From CAYNNQ01 sp051748085 (GTDB taxonomy: Bacteria > Desulfobacterota > Desulfovibrionia > Desulfovibrionales > Desulfonatronovibrionaceae), in contig JBNJHA010000007.1 in assembly GCA_051748085.1 (NCBI GenBank), positions 4,791-68,790 of the forward strand: 64,000 nt of DNA. Reading direction: 5' to 3'. Positions 1 through 8,536 of this stretch are shown in pieces. Position 1 is the stretch's first letter. Each line of letters starts with the position of its first letter. The notes under the pieces were generated by a model, which was not told the DNA's origin, did no database searches, and saw nothing but the letters and a program-made list of their open reading frames with translations. The translations under genes were made by a program, and so were the position numbers.

Positions 1-2556
1 GGGCTGGGCAAGGACGTAACCAACAAATATCTGGGCGGCCTGCCCGGAATACAAAAGGAAGGCGTGGACGGAGTAATCACCGATGTCTGCTTCACCCTTC
101 ACCCGCGCATGTCCAAATCCCGGGTCCTGTGCCTGGAATTTTTCGGCGCTTCCATGCGCAATGCCATGTATGTCATCCGGGATATCGTCGGCCTCAGGGA
201 CAAAATCAGAAAGAGCGGCGATCTGGTCAAGATTTCCGCCCTGGAGGAATTCGGCTCCAAATACGTCAAGGCTATTGAATACGGCAAAAAATCAGATCAA
301 TACGAAGGAGAGCCGATCTCCGTTTTACTCGTCCAGCTCGACTCGGACAATGAACCGGCTTTGAATGAAACCGTGCAGAACATCGTGGATATTGCCACCC
401 CTTACGACCAGGTGGACATCTTTGTCGCCCGGGACGAGCATGAGGCTGATGTTTTCTGGGAAGACCGGCACAAGCTCTCGGCAATAGCCAAGCGCACCAG
501 TGGATTTAAAATAAATGAAGACGTGGTCATCCCCCTGAATGTAATCCCGGAATTTTCGGACTTTATTGAAAAAATGAACCTGTATTATCTGGCCAAGGCC
601 TACAGAAAGGCTTTGACCGAGGTCCTGGAACTGGAAGATATACGTTTAGGTGACGAATTTATCGACATGGAAATGGATGTGGCCCGCTCCATTCTGCAGC
701 AGGATACGTCCAAACAGGAAATATCCGAGCAGGAACTCGAACTGCAGATAGAATTCTTTTTCCTTGACCTGAAAAACAGATACCCGGATATCAGCCGGGA
801 ATTATCCCGGATTCTGGACCGTTTGAAAAAGACCAGAATAGTCATAGCCAACCACATGCACGCCGGAGACGGAAACTGCCACGTCAATCTGCCGGTCAAT
901 TCCAATGATCCGGAAATGATGCATCAGGCCGAGGAGGCGGCCGAAAAAGTTTTTGCGCGCGTACTGGAGCTTGGCGGACAAATATCCGGCGAGCACGGCA
1001 TAGGCATCACTAAAATTGCTTTTCTGGACGAAAACAAGATTGAAGCTCTGAAGACATACAAGGAAAAAGTAGACCCGGAAAACATCTTTAATCCGGCCAA
1101 ACTGACCCGCAGGGAGATGCCGGTAAGCTCATATACCTTTTCCTTTAATCAGCTGATTGAAGATATCATGCGCACCGGCATCAAGGACAAGGAAAAGCTT
1201 ACCGCCATGCTGCGCGATATTCAGGTCTGTACCCGCTGCGGCAAGTGCAAGCAGGTCTGTCCCATGTTCATTCCGCAGGAGGGATTCCTGTTTCATCCCC
1301 GGAACAAAAATCTGGTCCTCGGCGCGATGATTGAGGCCATCTACTACAGCCAGCTGATATTCGGGGAGCCGGACATAAAACTTCTGCACGGCCTGCGCGA
1401 ATATATGGAGCATTGCACGGCCTGCGGCAAATGCATGCAGGTCTGCCCGGTAAAAATAGATAATGCCTCTGTGGCTCTGAACATGCGCGCTTTTCTGGAC
1501 GAGAGGCACGCCGGGGGACATCCGGTCAAAACCAAAGTCCTCGATTTTCTGAGCCGCAATCCGGGAAAATACGCTCCAAGGGCGGCCCGTCTTGCCGGCG
1601 CGGGACAAATGGTCCAGAACAGGGTCACCGGACTCATACCCTCGGCGTGGAGATCGCGGATTCAAAACCCGCTGTGGCGTTCTTCCGGACCGCAGACCGG
1701 TCTTGTCAATCTTTACGATGTCCTGCGTTCACAGCACAAAAACATATTCACCCCGCACCGGGACACGCAGCGCACTGTCCTTTATTTCCCGGGATGCGGC
1801 GGCGGACTGTTCTACAAAGACATCGCCCTGGCTACCATCTTTTTGCTCCTGCGCACCGATACCTGCGTAATTCTGCCTCCGGGTCATATGTGCTGCGGAT
1901 ATCCTCTTTTGTCCGCCGGGGCCCTGCAGTCTTTTAAGCGCATAAAAAAGAACAACAGGAACACCCTGCAGCACACGCTCAACTCCGGATGGGAAGAAGG
2001 ACTCAGACCGGACGCGGTGCTCACGGCCTGCGGCACCTGTCGCGAAGGCCTTGCCGACTACGCCTTAAAGACTCCCAGAGGTGAATTGCGGCACCTGGAT
2101 GTTCTGCAGTACCTGCTTTCCAGACTGCCGGAACTAAGGGATTACGACTCCCGGCCTTTGGTCTACCATTCGGCCTGCCACGCCGAATGGAGCGGGGTTA
2201 ATCCCGCCGCTTCCGGAGAAATCTACGCCGCGAAACTGGAAGACAGACTGGGAACCAGAATCCAGATTTCTCCCGGATGCTGCGGTGAAAGCGGAATGGG
2301 AGCCTTGAGTTCACCGGAAATATACAATGTGATTCGCAAAAGAAAAATGGAGAGGCTGCATTCGGAAATGGCCGCCTATCCGGAGGACAGACCCGTGCTT
2401 GTCGGCTGCCCTTCCTGCAAAATAGGCATCCGCCGCAGTCTTATCCAGCTCAGGGACGCGCATAAGGTGCTGCACGCAATTGAATTCCTGGCCAGCCTGA
2501 TCGGCGGGAAAACCTGGAAAAAAGAACTGGCCCGGATGCTGAACGGGAAGAAATAG
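1..2556 (+). CDS. FAD-binding oxidase / Fe-S (CCG) fusion, D-lactate dehydrogenase type, 5' truncated
   Basis: The frame is open from the first base, so the N-terminus, including the FAD-binding PCMH domain, lies outside the window. What is visible is an FAD-oxidase C-terminal domain with the motif HMHAGDGN (nt ~850-880) and GEHGIG (nt ~990), then two 4Fe-4S motifs, CTRCGKCKQVCP (nt ~1230) and CTACGKCMQVCP (nt ~1415), then a GlcF/CCG-type C-terminal half with cysteine-rich clusters near nt 1785-1910 and 2170-2290. This is a GlcD-GlcF fusion, as in D-lactate or 2-hydroxyacid dehydrogenases that feed electrons from the membrane face into the quinone pool. A lactate substrate is the usual assignment in Desulfovibrionales but cannot be proved here. 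The stop is TAG at 2554-2556. Confidence 0.85.
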   Translation, partial: GLGKDVTNKYLGGLPGIQKEGVDGVITDVCFTLHPRMSKSRVLCLEFFGASMRNAMYVIRDIVGLRDKIRKSGDLVKISALEEFGSKYVKAIEYGKKSDQYEGEPISVLLVQLDSDNEPALNETVQNIVDIATPYDQVDIFVARDEHEADVFWEDRHKLSAIAKRTSGFKINEDVVIPLNVIPEFSDFIEKMNLYYLAKAYRKALTEVLELEDIRLGDEFIDMEMDVARSILQQDTSKQEISEQELELQIEFFFLDLKNRYPDISRELSRILDRLKKTRIVIANHMHAGDGNCHVNLPVNSNDPEMMHQAEEAAEKVFARVLELGGQISGEHGIGITKIAFLDENKIEALKTYKEKVDPENIFNPAKLTRREMPVSSYTFSFNQLIEDIMRTGIKDKEKLTAMLRDIQVCTRCGKCKQVCPMFIPQEGFLFHPRNKNLVLGAMIEAIYYSQLIFGEPDIKLLHGLREYMEHCTACGKCMQVCPVKIDNASVALNMRAFLDERHAGGHPVKTKVLDFLSRNPGKYAPRAARLAGAGQMVQNRVTGLIPSAWRSRIQNPLWRSSGPQTGLVNLYDVLRSQHKNIFTPHRDTQRTVLYFPGCGGGLFYKDIALATIFLLLRTDTCVILPPGHMCCGYPLLSAGALQSFKRIKKNNRNTLQHTLNSGWEEGLRPDAVLTACGTCREGLADYALKTPRGELRHLDVLQYLLSRLPELRDYDSRPLVYHSACHAEWSGVNPAASGEIYAAKLEDRLGTRIQISPGCCGESGMGALSSPEIYNVIRKRKMERLHSEMAAYPEDRPVLVGCPSCKIGIRRSLIQLRDAHKVLHAIEFLASLIGGKTWKKELARMLNGKK

Positions 2557-2967
2557 ATGGATGAGCCCGCGAATCACGAGAATGGACGCGAATGGGAAAA
2601 AGCTCATACTAAAAATTTTGAACCCGACTCCGGGGCCGGAAATTTGGCATCAAAAAATAGCCGGACGCAACATAAATAATCCGGTTCCTTTCACAAGTAT
2701 GAGCAAAATTTTATTGGGATAATCCAAATCGAAATCGGGATCGAAATCGAAATAATATGTCATTCCGTGCGGGAGAACTCCTCGGCTTATGGATTCGATT
2801 TCGATAGCGATTTCGGTCCCGAAGAAAGAAAATCCCAATAAGCGGATGCACTGGACGCTCATTCTTAGCGCCGGTGTTCCTTGGCGTTATCAAAGACCCT
2901 GCAATCACTACTGAAGTATCGGAGAACCAAAAAGGTGTCTTGTACAAATCCTGGAGAAAACCTTTAG
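2557..2967. other. Intergenic region with repeat element, no gene
   Basis: The 411 bases between the dehydrogenase and ruvX hold no credible gene. They contain a GCGAATCACGAG-type dispersed stretch just after the stop, then the CGAAATCG-rich palindromic repeat at 2711-2845, then a CCTTGGCGTT fragment near 2880. The minus-strand open frame at 2650-2862 is a by-product of the repeat. Confidence 0.6.
2711..2845. repeat. CGAAATCG-rich imperfect palindrome, copy 1
   Basis: An imperfect inverted repeat: the left arm begins TTGGGATAATCCAAATCG and the right arm ends in CCCGAAGAAAGAAAATCCCA. Both arms are rich in the hexamer-like units CGAAAT and CGGGAT, and the centre reads ATAATATGTCATTCCGTGCG. The reverse complement of 12970-13110 matches along its whole length with scattered substitutions. 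It is non-coding and probably forms a long hairpin. Its origin is unknown. Confidence 0.8.
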
Positions 2968-3384
2968 ATGCGCTATCTGGGAATTGATTTCGGCATAAAA
3001 AGAGTGGGCCTGGCCTTGAGCGACACAGCCGGAACCCTGGCCTTTCCCCTGCAGACAATTGTGCGCACCACGCGCCGGGAACTATTTGACCGACTTCTGG
3101 AGTGCATCGAGCAAAACAAAATTGACGCAGTGGTCCTGGGCATCCCTTACGGACTTGACGGTCAAACGACCCCAAGCACACGGCAGGCCCTGAATTTCCG
3201 GGACAGCTTGAGCCGCCGCATATCCCGGCCCATCTTGACCATTGACGAATCCTTTTCCACTTCCGAGGCCGTGGATCTTTTGCGGGAAACAGGGAAAAAA
3301 CCGTTTCGGGGAGAAATTGTCGATCACCTGGCGGCCGCGGTAATTCTGCAGAGATTCCTTGACGACCGGGACGGCTTGGATTAG
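2968..3384 (+). CDS. ruvX: Holliday junction resolvase-like RuvX (YqgF)
   Basis: A 138-residue protein, the usual length for the YqgF/RuvX family. The RNase H-like fold begins at once with YLGIDFGIKRVGLALSD, whose early Asp is the first catalytic acid. VVLGIPYGLDG follows at ~50-60, and a C-terminal EIVDHLAAAVILQRFL carries the last conserved Asp. Members act in pre-16S rRNA 5'-end processing or Holliday junction resolution. The start is ATG with a weak GGAGAAA upstream. The stop lies 10 bases before the likely mltG start, so the two genes are probably cotranscribed. Confidence 0.92.
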   Translation: MRYLGIDFGIKRVGLALSDTAGTLAFPLQTIVRTTRRELFDRLLECIEQNKIDAVVLGIPYGLDGQTTPSTRQALNFRDSLSRRISRPILTIDESFSTSEAVDLLRETGKKPFRGEIVDHLAAAVILQRFLDDRDGLD

Positions 3385-3394
3385 CTCCGGACTG

Positions 3395-4399
3395 ATGCGC
3401 AAGCTGCTGATTACCTCTCTGGGGATCCTTTTTCTGGGCCTTACAATCACATTATCCGTCGGGACGTATGTAAACCATTCCATGACCCGGGCACAGGACG
3501 AATCCGGCCGGGATATATTAATAAAAATAGATCCGGGCGAAGGCTTCGCCGCCATAGAAAAAAAACTGGCTGACAGGAAACTTCTGCATTCGCCGCAAGT
3601 GTTCATGCTCTGGGCCAAATTCACCGGCAAGGCTTCCCGCATTCAGGCCGGAGAATTCCGGCTGAACACCTCCTGGTCCCAGGCCCGAATACTTGAACAC
3701 CTGGTATCCGGCCAGGAGGCCCTGCATAAACTGCGCATACCCGAGGGTCTCGCCTGGTGGGAAACAGCCGCTTTGGCTGAAAAAGCCGGTTTATGCACCA
3801 GAAAAGACTTTTCCCGGGCCATGGCCAACTGCACGCTTTTGCGCGAGCTGCAGATAAAGGCGGATACGGCGGAAGGATTTCTGTTTCCGGACACCTATCT
3901 TTTGCCCAAAAGAAAACACGGCAATGCAGCCAAGATCCTGGCCGCCCTTGTCAACAGATTCTGGTCAGCCACACAAGGCCTGTGGGCAGAAATGAATTTC
4001 GAGGCTATCCGGGACAAAGTCATCCTGGCCTCCCTGGTGGAAAAGGAAACCGGCGCGCCGGAAGAAAGGCGCAGAATCGCCGGAGTCCTGGCCAACCGGC
4101 TGCAGAAGGGCATGCGCCTGCAATGCGACCCCACGGTCATCTATGGAATAGGATTGGATTTCGACGGAAATCTAAAGAAAAAGGATCTTCTGAACAAGGG
4201 CAATTCCTTCAATACATACCGCCACGCCGGTCTCCCTCCGGGACCGATCTGCTCTCCGGGACTGGAGGCTGTAAAGGCCGCGCTCAATCCTGAAAAACAT
4301 GATTTCCTGTACTTCGTGTCCAAAGGCGACGGGACACACAAGTTCAGCCGCACGCTTCGGGAACACAACCGGGCGGTCAGAAAATTTCAATTACAATAA
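3395..4399 (+). CDS. mltG: Endolytic peptidoglycan transglycosylase MltG
   Basis: A YceG/MltG family protein of about 334 residues from the ATG at 3395. The frame is open to a TTG at 3359 inside ruvX, but the transmembrane segment LLITSLGILFLGLTITLSVG begins directly after MRK at 3395, so this start is preferred. A periplasmic LysM-like region and the catalytic domain follow. The domain contains LASLVEKETG, in which the conserved Glu is the catalytic residue, and then the typical RLQKGMRLQCDPTVIYG. The enzyme cleaves nascent glycan strands at the inner membrane. The ruvX-mltG pairing is common across bacteria. It converges with the ABC operon, with only 22 bases between the genes. Confidence 0.93.
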   Translation: MRKLLITSLGILFLGLTITLSVGTYVNHSMTRAQDESGRDILIKIDPGEGFAAIEKKLADRKLLHSPQVFMLWAKFTGKASRIQAGEFRLNTSWSQARILEHLVSGQEALHKLRIPEGLAWWETAALAEKAGLCTRKDFSRAMANCTLLRELQIKADTAEGFLFPDTYLLPKRKHGNAAKILAALVNRFWSATQGLWAEMNFEAIRDKVILASLVEKETGAPEERRRIAGVLANRLQKGMRLQCDPTVIYGIGLDFDGNLKKKDLLNKGNSFNTYRHAGLPPGPICSPGLEAVKAALNPEKHDFLYFVSKGDGTHKFSRTLREHNRAVRKFQLQ

Positions 4400-4421
4400 C
4401 CTGACAACGGGTAACTGCGCA

Positions 4422-5453
4422 CTAAATCCTTTTTTCTTCCACCGCATGACACGCGACCCGGCTGCCGTCTTCCATGTCCAGCAATTTGGGCCGTTCAAGC
4501 ATGCAGCGCTCCTTTACATGCGGGCAGCGACCATGAAACACACAGCCCGGCGGCAGATTTATGGGCGTGGGAACTTCCCCGCGAAGTTTTATATGCCTGG
4601 AGCCGGCACGCCCCAGCCGGGGAATAGCGCTTAAAAGCGCCTGGGTGTATGGATGACGCGGGGAGGTAAACAGATCTTTCGTCCTGGACAGTTCGCAAAG
4701 CGAACCCAGGTACATGACCGCAACCCGCGTGCTGAAATGTTCAACCACCGACAGGTCGTGGGTGATGAACATATACGTCAGGCCGTGCTGATCCTGGGCA
4801 TCCATGAGCAGATTCAGTATCTGGGCCTGAATGGAGACATCCAGGGCCGAAATCGGTTCATCGGCGACAATAAATTCCGGTGAAACCATTAACGCCCGGG
4901 CAATACTTATCCGCTGCCTCTGACCGCCGGAAAATTCATGCGGATAGCGGTAGGACCATCCCGGATCAACCCCGACCTGAGCCATTACCTCAGCCACCCG
5001 TTCCTTGACCTGCTTGCCGGGCATATCCGGATTGTGGAAAACAACCGGTTCCTCCAGGATTTGCTGAACTATCATCCGCGGATTAAGAGATGCATAAGGG
5101 TCCTGGAAGACCATCTGCATCCTCCGTCTGTAAGGGAGCATTTCCTTAGGGCTCAGATTGTCCGTGCGTTCTCCATGAAAAAAAACCTTGCCCGAATTGG
5201 GCGGATGCAATCCAATGACCGTCCGGCCCAGCGTGGACTTGCCGCATCCGCTCTCTCCGACCACGCTCAGGGTCTCCCCGGGAAAAATGGACAAACAGAC
5301 ATCGTTCAGGGCCTTAACCGTGGTTTTTTTCCTGCGTATCCGGCCGTTCTCCCAGGTCAGCTGTTCCAGCAGTCCGCCTGAAATATCGAAATGCTTGACC
5401 AGATTCTCCACCTTGAGAACTTTGTCCAGAGATATGGAAATTTTCTCGCGCAT
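4422..5453 (-). CDS. Dipeptide/oligopeptide ABC transporter ATP-binding protein (DppF/OppF type)
   Basis: Second ATPase of the peptide/nickel operon, about 343 residues. The ATG at 5453 is preferred over the upstream in-frame start at 5579, which would run deep into the preceding ATPase gene; MREKISIS lies just after that gene's stop. Walker A is GESGCGKST, the ABC signature SGGQRQR, and Walker B FIVADEP. The C-terminal oligopeptide/dipeptide transporter domain has the cysteine pattern CVFHGRCPHVKERC. It is last in a five-gene operon and would form the cytoplasmic ATPase heterodimer with the product of the next gene. Confidence 0.92.
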   Translation of the reverse strand: MREKISISLDKVLKVENLVKHFDISGGLLEQLTWENGRIRRKKTTVKALNDVCLSIFPGETLSVVGESGCGKSTLGRTVIGLHPPNSGKVFFHGERTDNLSPKEMLPYRRRMQMVFQDPYASLNPRMIVQQILEEPVVFHNPDMPGKQVKERVAEVMAQVGVDPGWSYRYPHEFSGGQRQRISIARALMVSPEFIVADEPISALDVSIQAQILNLLMDAQDQHGLTYMFITHDLSVVEHFSTRVAVMYLGSLCELSRTKDLFTSPRHPYTQALLSAIPRLGRAGSRHIKLRGEVPTPINLPPGCVFHGRCPHVKERCMLERPKLLDMEDGSRVACHAVEEKRI

Positions 5454-5458
5454 AAAAA

Positions 5459-6433
5459 TCAATCCTGTCCAAAAAGATGGCAGGCAACCAGACCTGTTTT
5501 CTTCGGGTTGCTTTTGAGCTGCGGGGTTATCCGGCTGCAAACCGGTTTGGCCATCGTGCACCGGGGATGAAATGAACACCCGGAAGGGATGGAAGTTAGA
5601 TTGGGCATTGTCCCCGGAATCTGGTTCAATCTTTTCCCGCTGTGCGCTGATTGCGGCAGGGCGCTGATCAGGCCGCGCGTGTAGGGATGCTGCGGATCAT
5701 CCACGATTTCGCGGGTCGGACCGCTCTCCACTACTCTTCCCGCATACATTACAGCTGTTTTCTGCGTGGTCTGGGATACTACGCCCAAATCATGGGTTAT
5801 AAGTATAAGCCCCATATTCTGAGTATCGCAAAGTTCCATCAAAAGATCCATTATTTCCGCCTGAATGGTCACATCCAGGGCGGTTGTCGGTTCATCGGCG
5901 ATAATCAGGGCCGGTTCGGTCAAAAGGGAAATGGCGATGACTATCCGCTGGCGCATTCCGCCCGAAAATTCATGCGGGTACTGCCCCAGTCTTTTCTCCG
6001 GCGAGGGAATATACACGCGGCTCAGTTTGTCCATAACTATTTCCTCGACCTTTTTCATGGGCATCCCCGGGCGGTGGGTAAGCAAGGTCTCGGTCATCTG
6101 GGTGCCTATGGTCAAAACCGGGTTCAGGGTCATCATCGGATCCTGAAAAATCATGCTGATACGGTTGCCCCGGATATTGCGGATCTTTTCCGGAGAATAC
6201 TCGTTTATCTTTTCTCCCTCGAAAAGGACCTCACCCCGGGCGATATAGCCGGGTTTGCTGATAAGATTTATTATCGAAAAACCGGCCACGGACTTGCCGG
6301 CTCCACTTTCACCGACCAGTCCCAGACGCTCGCCTTTGTCCAGCTCAAAACTTATGCCGTTCAAAGCGGTCAAATCCCCGAAACGCAAGGCAAAGTTGAC
6401 CACCAGATCGCGAACTTCAAGCAGCTTGGTCAT
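5459..6433 (-). CDS. Dipeptide/oligopeptide ABC transporter ATP-binding protein (DppD/OppD type)
   Basis: A 324-residue ATPase with Walker A GESGAGKS, signature SGGMRQR and Walker B LIIADEP. Its C-terminal domain has the cysteine cluster CSFHPRC...C seen in the peptide/nickel branch; some of these domains bind an Fe-S cluster. It starts 3 bases after the permease stop and its TGA lies 5 bases before the DppF-type start, so the operon is tight. It energises uptake through the two permeases. Confidence 0.92.
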   Translation of the reverse strand: MTKLLEVRDLVVNFALRFGDLTALNGISFELDKGERLGLVGESGAGKSVAGFSIINLISKPGYIARGEVLFEGEKINEYSPEKIRNIRGNRISMIFQDPMMTLNPVLTIGTQMTETLLTHRPGMPMKKVEEIVMDKLSRVYIPSPEKRLGQYPHEFSGGMRQRIVIAISLLTEPALIIADEPTTALDVTIQAEIMDLLMELCDTQNMGLILITHDLGVVSQTTQKTAVMYAGRVVESGPTREIVDDPQHPYTRGLISALPQSAHSGKRLNQIPGTMPNLTSIPSGCSFHPRCTMAKPVCSRITPQLKSNPKKTGLVACHLFGQD

Positions 6434-6436
6434 TTA

Positions 6437-7363
6437 TCAACCTTTATACAATTTGGGGTTAAGCACGTCCCGCATCCAATCGCCCAGCAGGTTTATTACC
6501 AGGATCAAAAGGACCAGAAGCAGACCGGGAAACAGGGTGATCCACCACGATCCGCTGAGCATGTATTCAAAACCGATGTTGATTAACGATCCGAGCGAAG
6601 GTTTATGCGGGGGCATGCCCAGACCCAGAAAAGACAAAGCCGCCTCGCTCATAATGGCGTTGGCCACCTGGATTGTCGAAAGCACGAATATGGGCGAAAG
6701 GCAATTGGGCAGAATATGCCGCCACATAATGCGCTTGGAGCGAAAGCCGATAACCCGGGCCGCCTCCACGTATTCCTTGTTTTTCTCGGCCAGCACTGAA
6801 GCCCGGACTGTCCGTGCATATTGCGGCCATTGCGCCAGACCGATGACCACGATCAGAAACGGTATGGCAATCTGTTCAAAGCGGCCGACACCTATGGCCG
6901 CCTGCAAAACGGCACTGACAAATATGGCCACCATCAGATACGAAAAAGATAATTGCACATCGGCAAGACGCATGAAAAAAGCATCCAGCTTGCCGCCGAA
7001 ATATCCGGAAACCAGTCCGACTATGACCCCGAGAACGGCTTGCAGAACAACAGCAGCCAGGCCGATGATTATAGATACGCGCATGCCGTAAATCATGGTG
7101 GACAAAAGGTCCCGGCCCTGATCATCCGTCCCCAGGACAAAATCCGGACTTCCGCCCTCAAGCCACATGGGGGGCATCTCCGCGTCCATAACATTTATCG
7201 CCGAAGTGTCATAGGGATCGTACGGAGCGACAAAAGGTGCGCTGAAAGCGACCACGGTCAGAAACAAAAGGACCGTGAAGCTGACTATCGCCACCGGATC
7301 GCGCAGGAAACTATACAGAAAATAGGAATCCCGAAAGGTTTTCCACTTGCTTCGCAGCTTCAT
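6437..7363 (-). CDS. Peptide/nickel ABC transporter permease (DppC type)
   Basis: A 308-residue inner-membrane permease. It has an N-terminal cytoplasmic stretch, a first membrane segment (IVSFTVLLFLTVVAFSAPFV), a periplasmic loop ending in LGTDDQGRDLLSTMIYG, which is a hallmark of DppC/OppC proteins, then five further hydrophobic segments. The EAARVIG...RIMWRHILPN loop is the EAA motif that docks the ATPases. The ATG overlaps the upstream permease stop by 4 bases (ATGA), indicating translational coupling. Confidence 0.93.
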   Translation of the reverse strand: MKLRSKWKTFRDSYFLYSFLRDPVAIVSFTVLLFLTVVAFSAPFVAPYDPYDTSAINVMDAEMPPMWLEGGSPDFVLGTDDQGRDLLSTMIYGMRVSIIIGLAAVVLQAVLGVIVGLVSGYFGGKLDAFFMRLADVQLSFSYLMVAIFVSAVLQAAIGVGRFEQIAIPFLIVVIGLAQWPQYARTVRASVLAEKNKEYVEAARVIGFRSKRIMWRHILPNCLSPIFVLSTIQVANAIMSEAALSFLGLGMPPHKPSLGSLINIGFEYMLSGSWWITLFPGLLLVLLILVINLLGDWMRDVLNPKLYKG

Positions 7364-8334
7364 TTAACCCCCGTTATCCGAACCTGGGGGTTGATCCAGC
7401 CGTAGACAATATCAACAAAAGTATTGACCACGACCATTACCAGTCCGACAAACATGAGATAGGCAACCAGAAGCGAAGTGTCGCTCCTTTCAACCGCTTC
7501 CATGAACAGAAAGCCGAGCCCCTGCCACTGAAAAACGGTCTCGGTCAAAATTGTGTAAGCTATTGTGATTCCAAGCTGCACGCCGCCCACGGTAATAACC
7601 GGCAGCAAGGTATTCTTAAAGGCGTGAACCATCCATATCCTGCGCGGTTTGAGCCCCTTGGCCCAGGCAAATTTTATGTATTCCGACTCCAGGACTTCCA
7701 TCATTTCCGAGCGGATCAAACGGATAAACAGCGGGAGCATTATTGTCGACAGAGAAACGGCGGGCAGTATCAGATGCTTGATGCCGTCCCAGGTAAGAAG
7801 CCCGGTTTCCCAGCCTCCGATGGAAACGGTTTTGCCCCTGCCAAATGACGGCAGCCAGCCCAATTCGACTGAAAAAATGTATACCAGGACGATCGCGGTC
7901 AGGAATACCGGGATGGACACACCGATTATACTGCCGCCCATCACGGTTCGCGAGAACCAGTTTTTGGGATAAATGGCCGCAAAAACCCCCAGGGGCACTG
8001 ACAGAAAAACTATTATCAGGCTGCTGGCCAGCACCAGTTCTATGGTCGCCGGCGCCTTGTCCAGTATGACTTCGGTGGCCGGTTTATGATAAAAATAGGA
8101 TATCCCCAGGTCGCCATGCATGATATTGCCCAAAAAACGCCAGTACTGATCCAGAACAGGGTCTTTGAGCCCCATCTCTTCACGCAGCGTTTCTCTTTCG
8201 GCTTCAGAAACCGAAATTCCGGTAATCATTCTTACCGGGTCACCCACATTGTGCTTGATGGCAAAAGCAATCATGCTGATTATAAACATAACCAGGATTG
8301 CCTGGGCGATGCGTCTGATAATAAATGCAGTCAT
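7360..8334 (-). CDS. Peptide/nickel ABC transporter permease (DppB type)
   Basis: A 324-residue DppB/OppB permease. It has the classic N-terminus MTAFIIRRIAQAILVMFIIS, a periplasmic stretch (LGLKDPVLDQYWRFL-like), and the EAA-type loop ...YIKFAWAKGLKPRRIW. It has six membrane segments and pairs with the DppC-type subunit. It is separated from the binding-protein gene by about 200 bases that hold a 13-bp hairpin. Confidence 0.93.
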   Translation of the reverse strand: MTAFIIRRIAQAILVMFIISMIAFAIKHNVGDPVRMITGISVSEAERETLREEMGLKDPVLDQYWRFLGNIMHGDLGISYFYHKPATEVILDKAPATIELVLASSLIIVFLSVPLGVFAAIYPKNWFSRTVMGGSIIGVSIPVFLTAIVLVYIFSVELGWLPSFGRGKTVSIGGWETGLLTWDGIKHLILPAVSLSTIMLPLFIRLIRSEMMEVLESEYIKFAWAKGLKPRRIWMVHAFKNTLLPVITVGGVQLGITIAYTILTETVFQWQGLGFLFMEAVERSDTSLLVAYLMFVGLVMVVVNTFVDIVYGWINPQVRITGVK

Positions 8335-8386
8335 GCTCTATCAACCCGTCCGAAACAAATTAAGAAAAATGCACAGGCGCCCGGCA

Positions 8387-8423
8387 CACAAGAGCGGACC
8401 TTTATTGAAAGTCCGCTCTTGTG
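8387..8423 (-). promoter_or_regulatory. Intercistronic hairpin between binding-protein and permease genes
   Basis: A perfect 13-bp stem, CACAAGAGCGGAC paired with GTCCGCTCTTGTG, around an 11-base loop. No U-run follows on the minus strand, so it is more likely an mRNA-stabilising or partial-termination hairpin than a full terminator. Such hairpins are typical after the first gene of binding-protein-dependent transport operons, where the binding protein is needed in excess. Confidence 0.6.
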
Positions 8424-8452
8424 GCGCCGATGCACGTTTAAAGCCTGCTATT

Positions 8453-8533
8453 TAATTTCCATCCGGAAAAGGGCCATTTCCGGACCGGGAACCCGATATT
8501 TCTAAATCCGGTAATTCTTGAATTTCCGGACAA
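8453..8533. repeat. TTTCCGGATGGAAA-family hairpin repeat (short copy)
   Basis: Contains ATTTCCATCCGGAAAAGGGC-type sequence, then CATTTCCGG, and ends GAATTTCCGGACAAGAACTA. The same blocks recur at 27725, 43550, 55008, 56008 and 62386. No gene lies here. Confidence 0.6.
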
Positions 8534-8536
8534 GAA

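Noticed and set aside
2650..2862. Short open frame rich in Phe-Asp and Ile-Glu
   Set aside because: Produced by the CGAAATCG palindrome; the same pseudo-peptide arises from the second copy at 12872-13114.
5651..6586. 311-codon open frame antisense to the DppD-type ATPase
   Set aside because: Shadow of a gene with clear Walker and ABC signature motifs; low-complexity His/Gln-rich translation.
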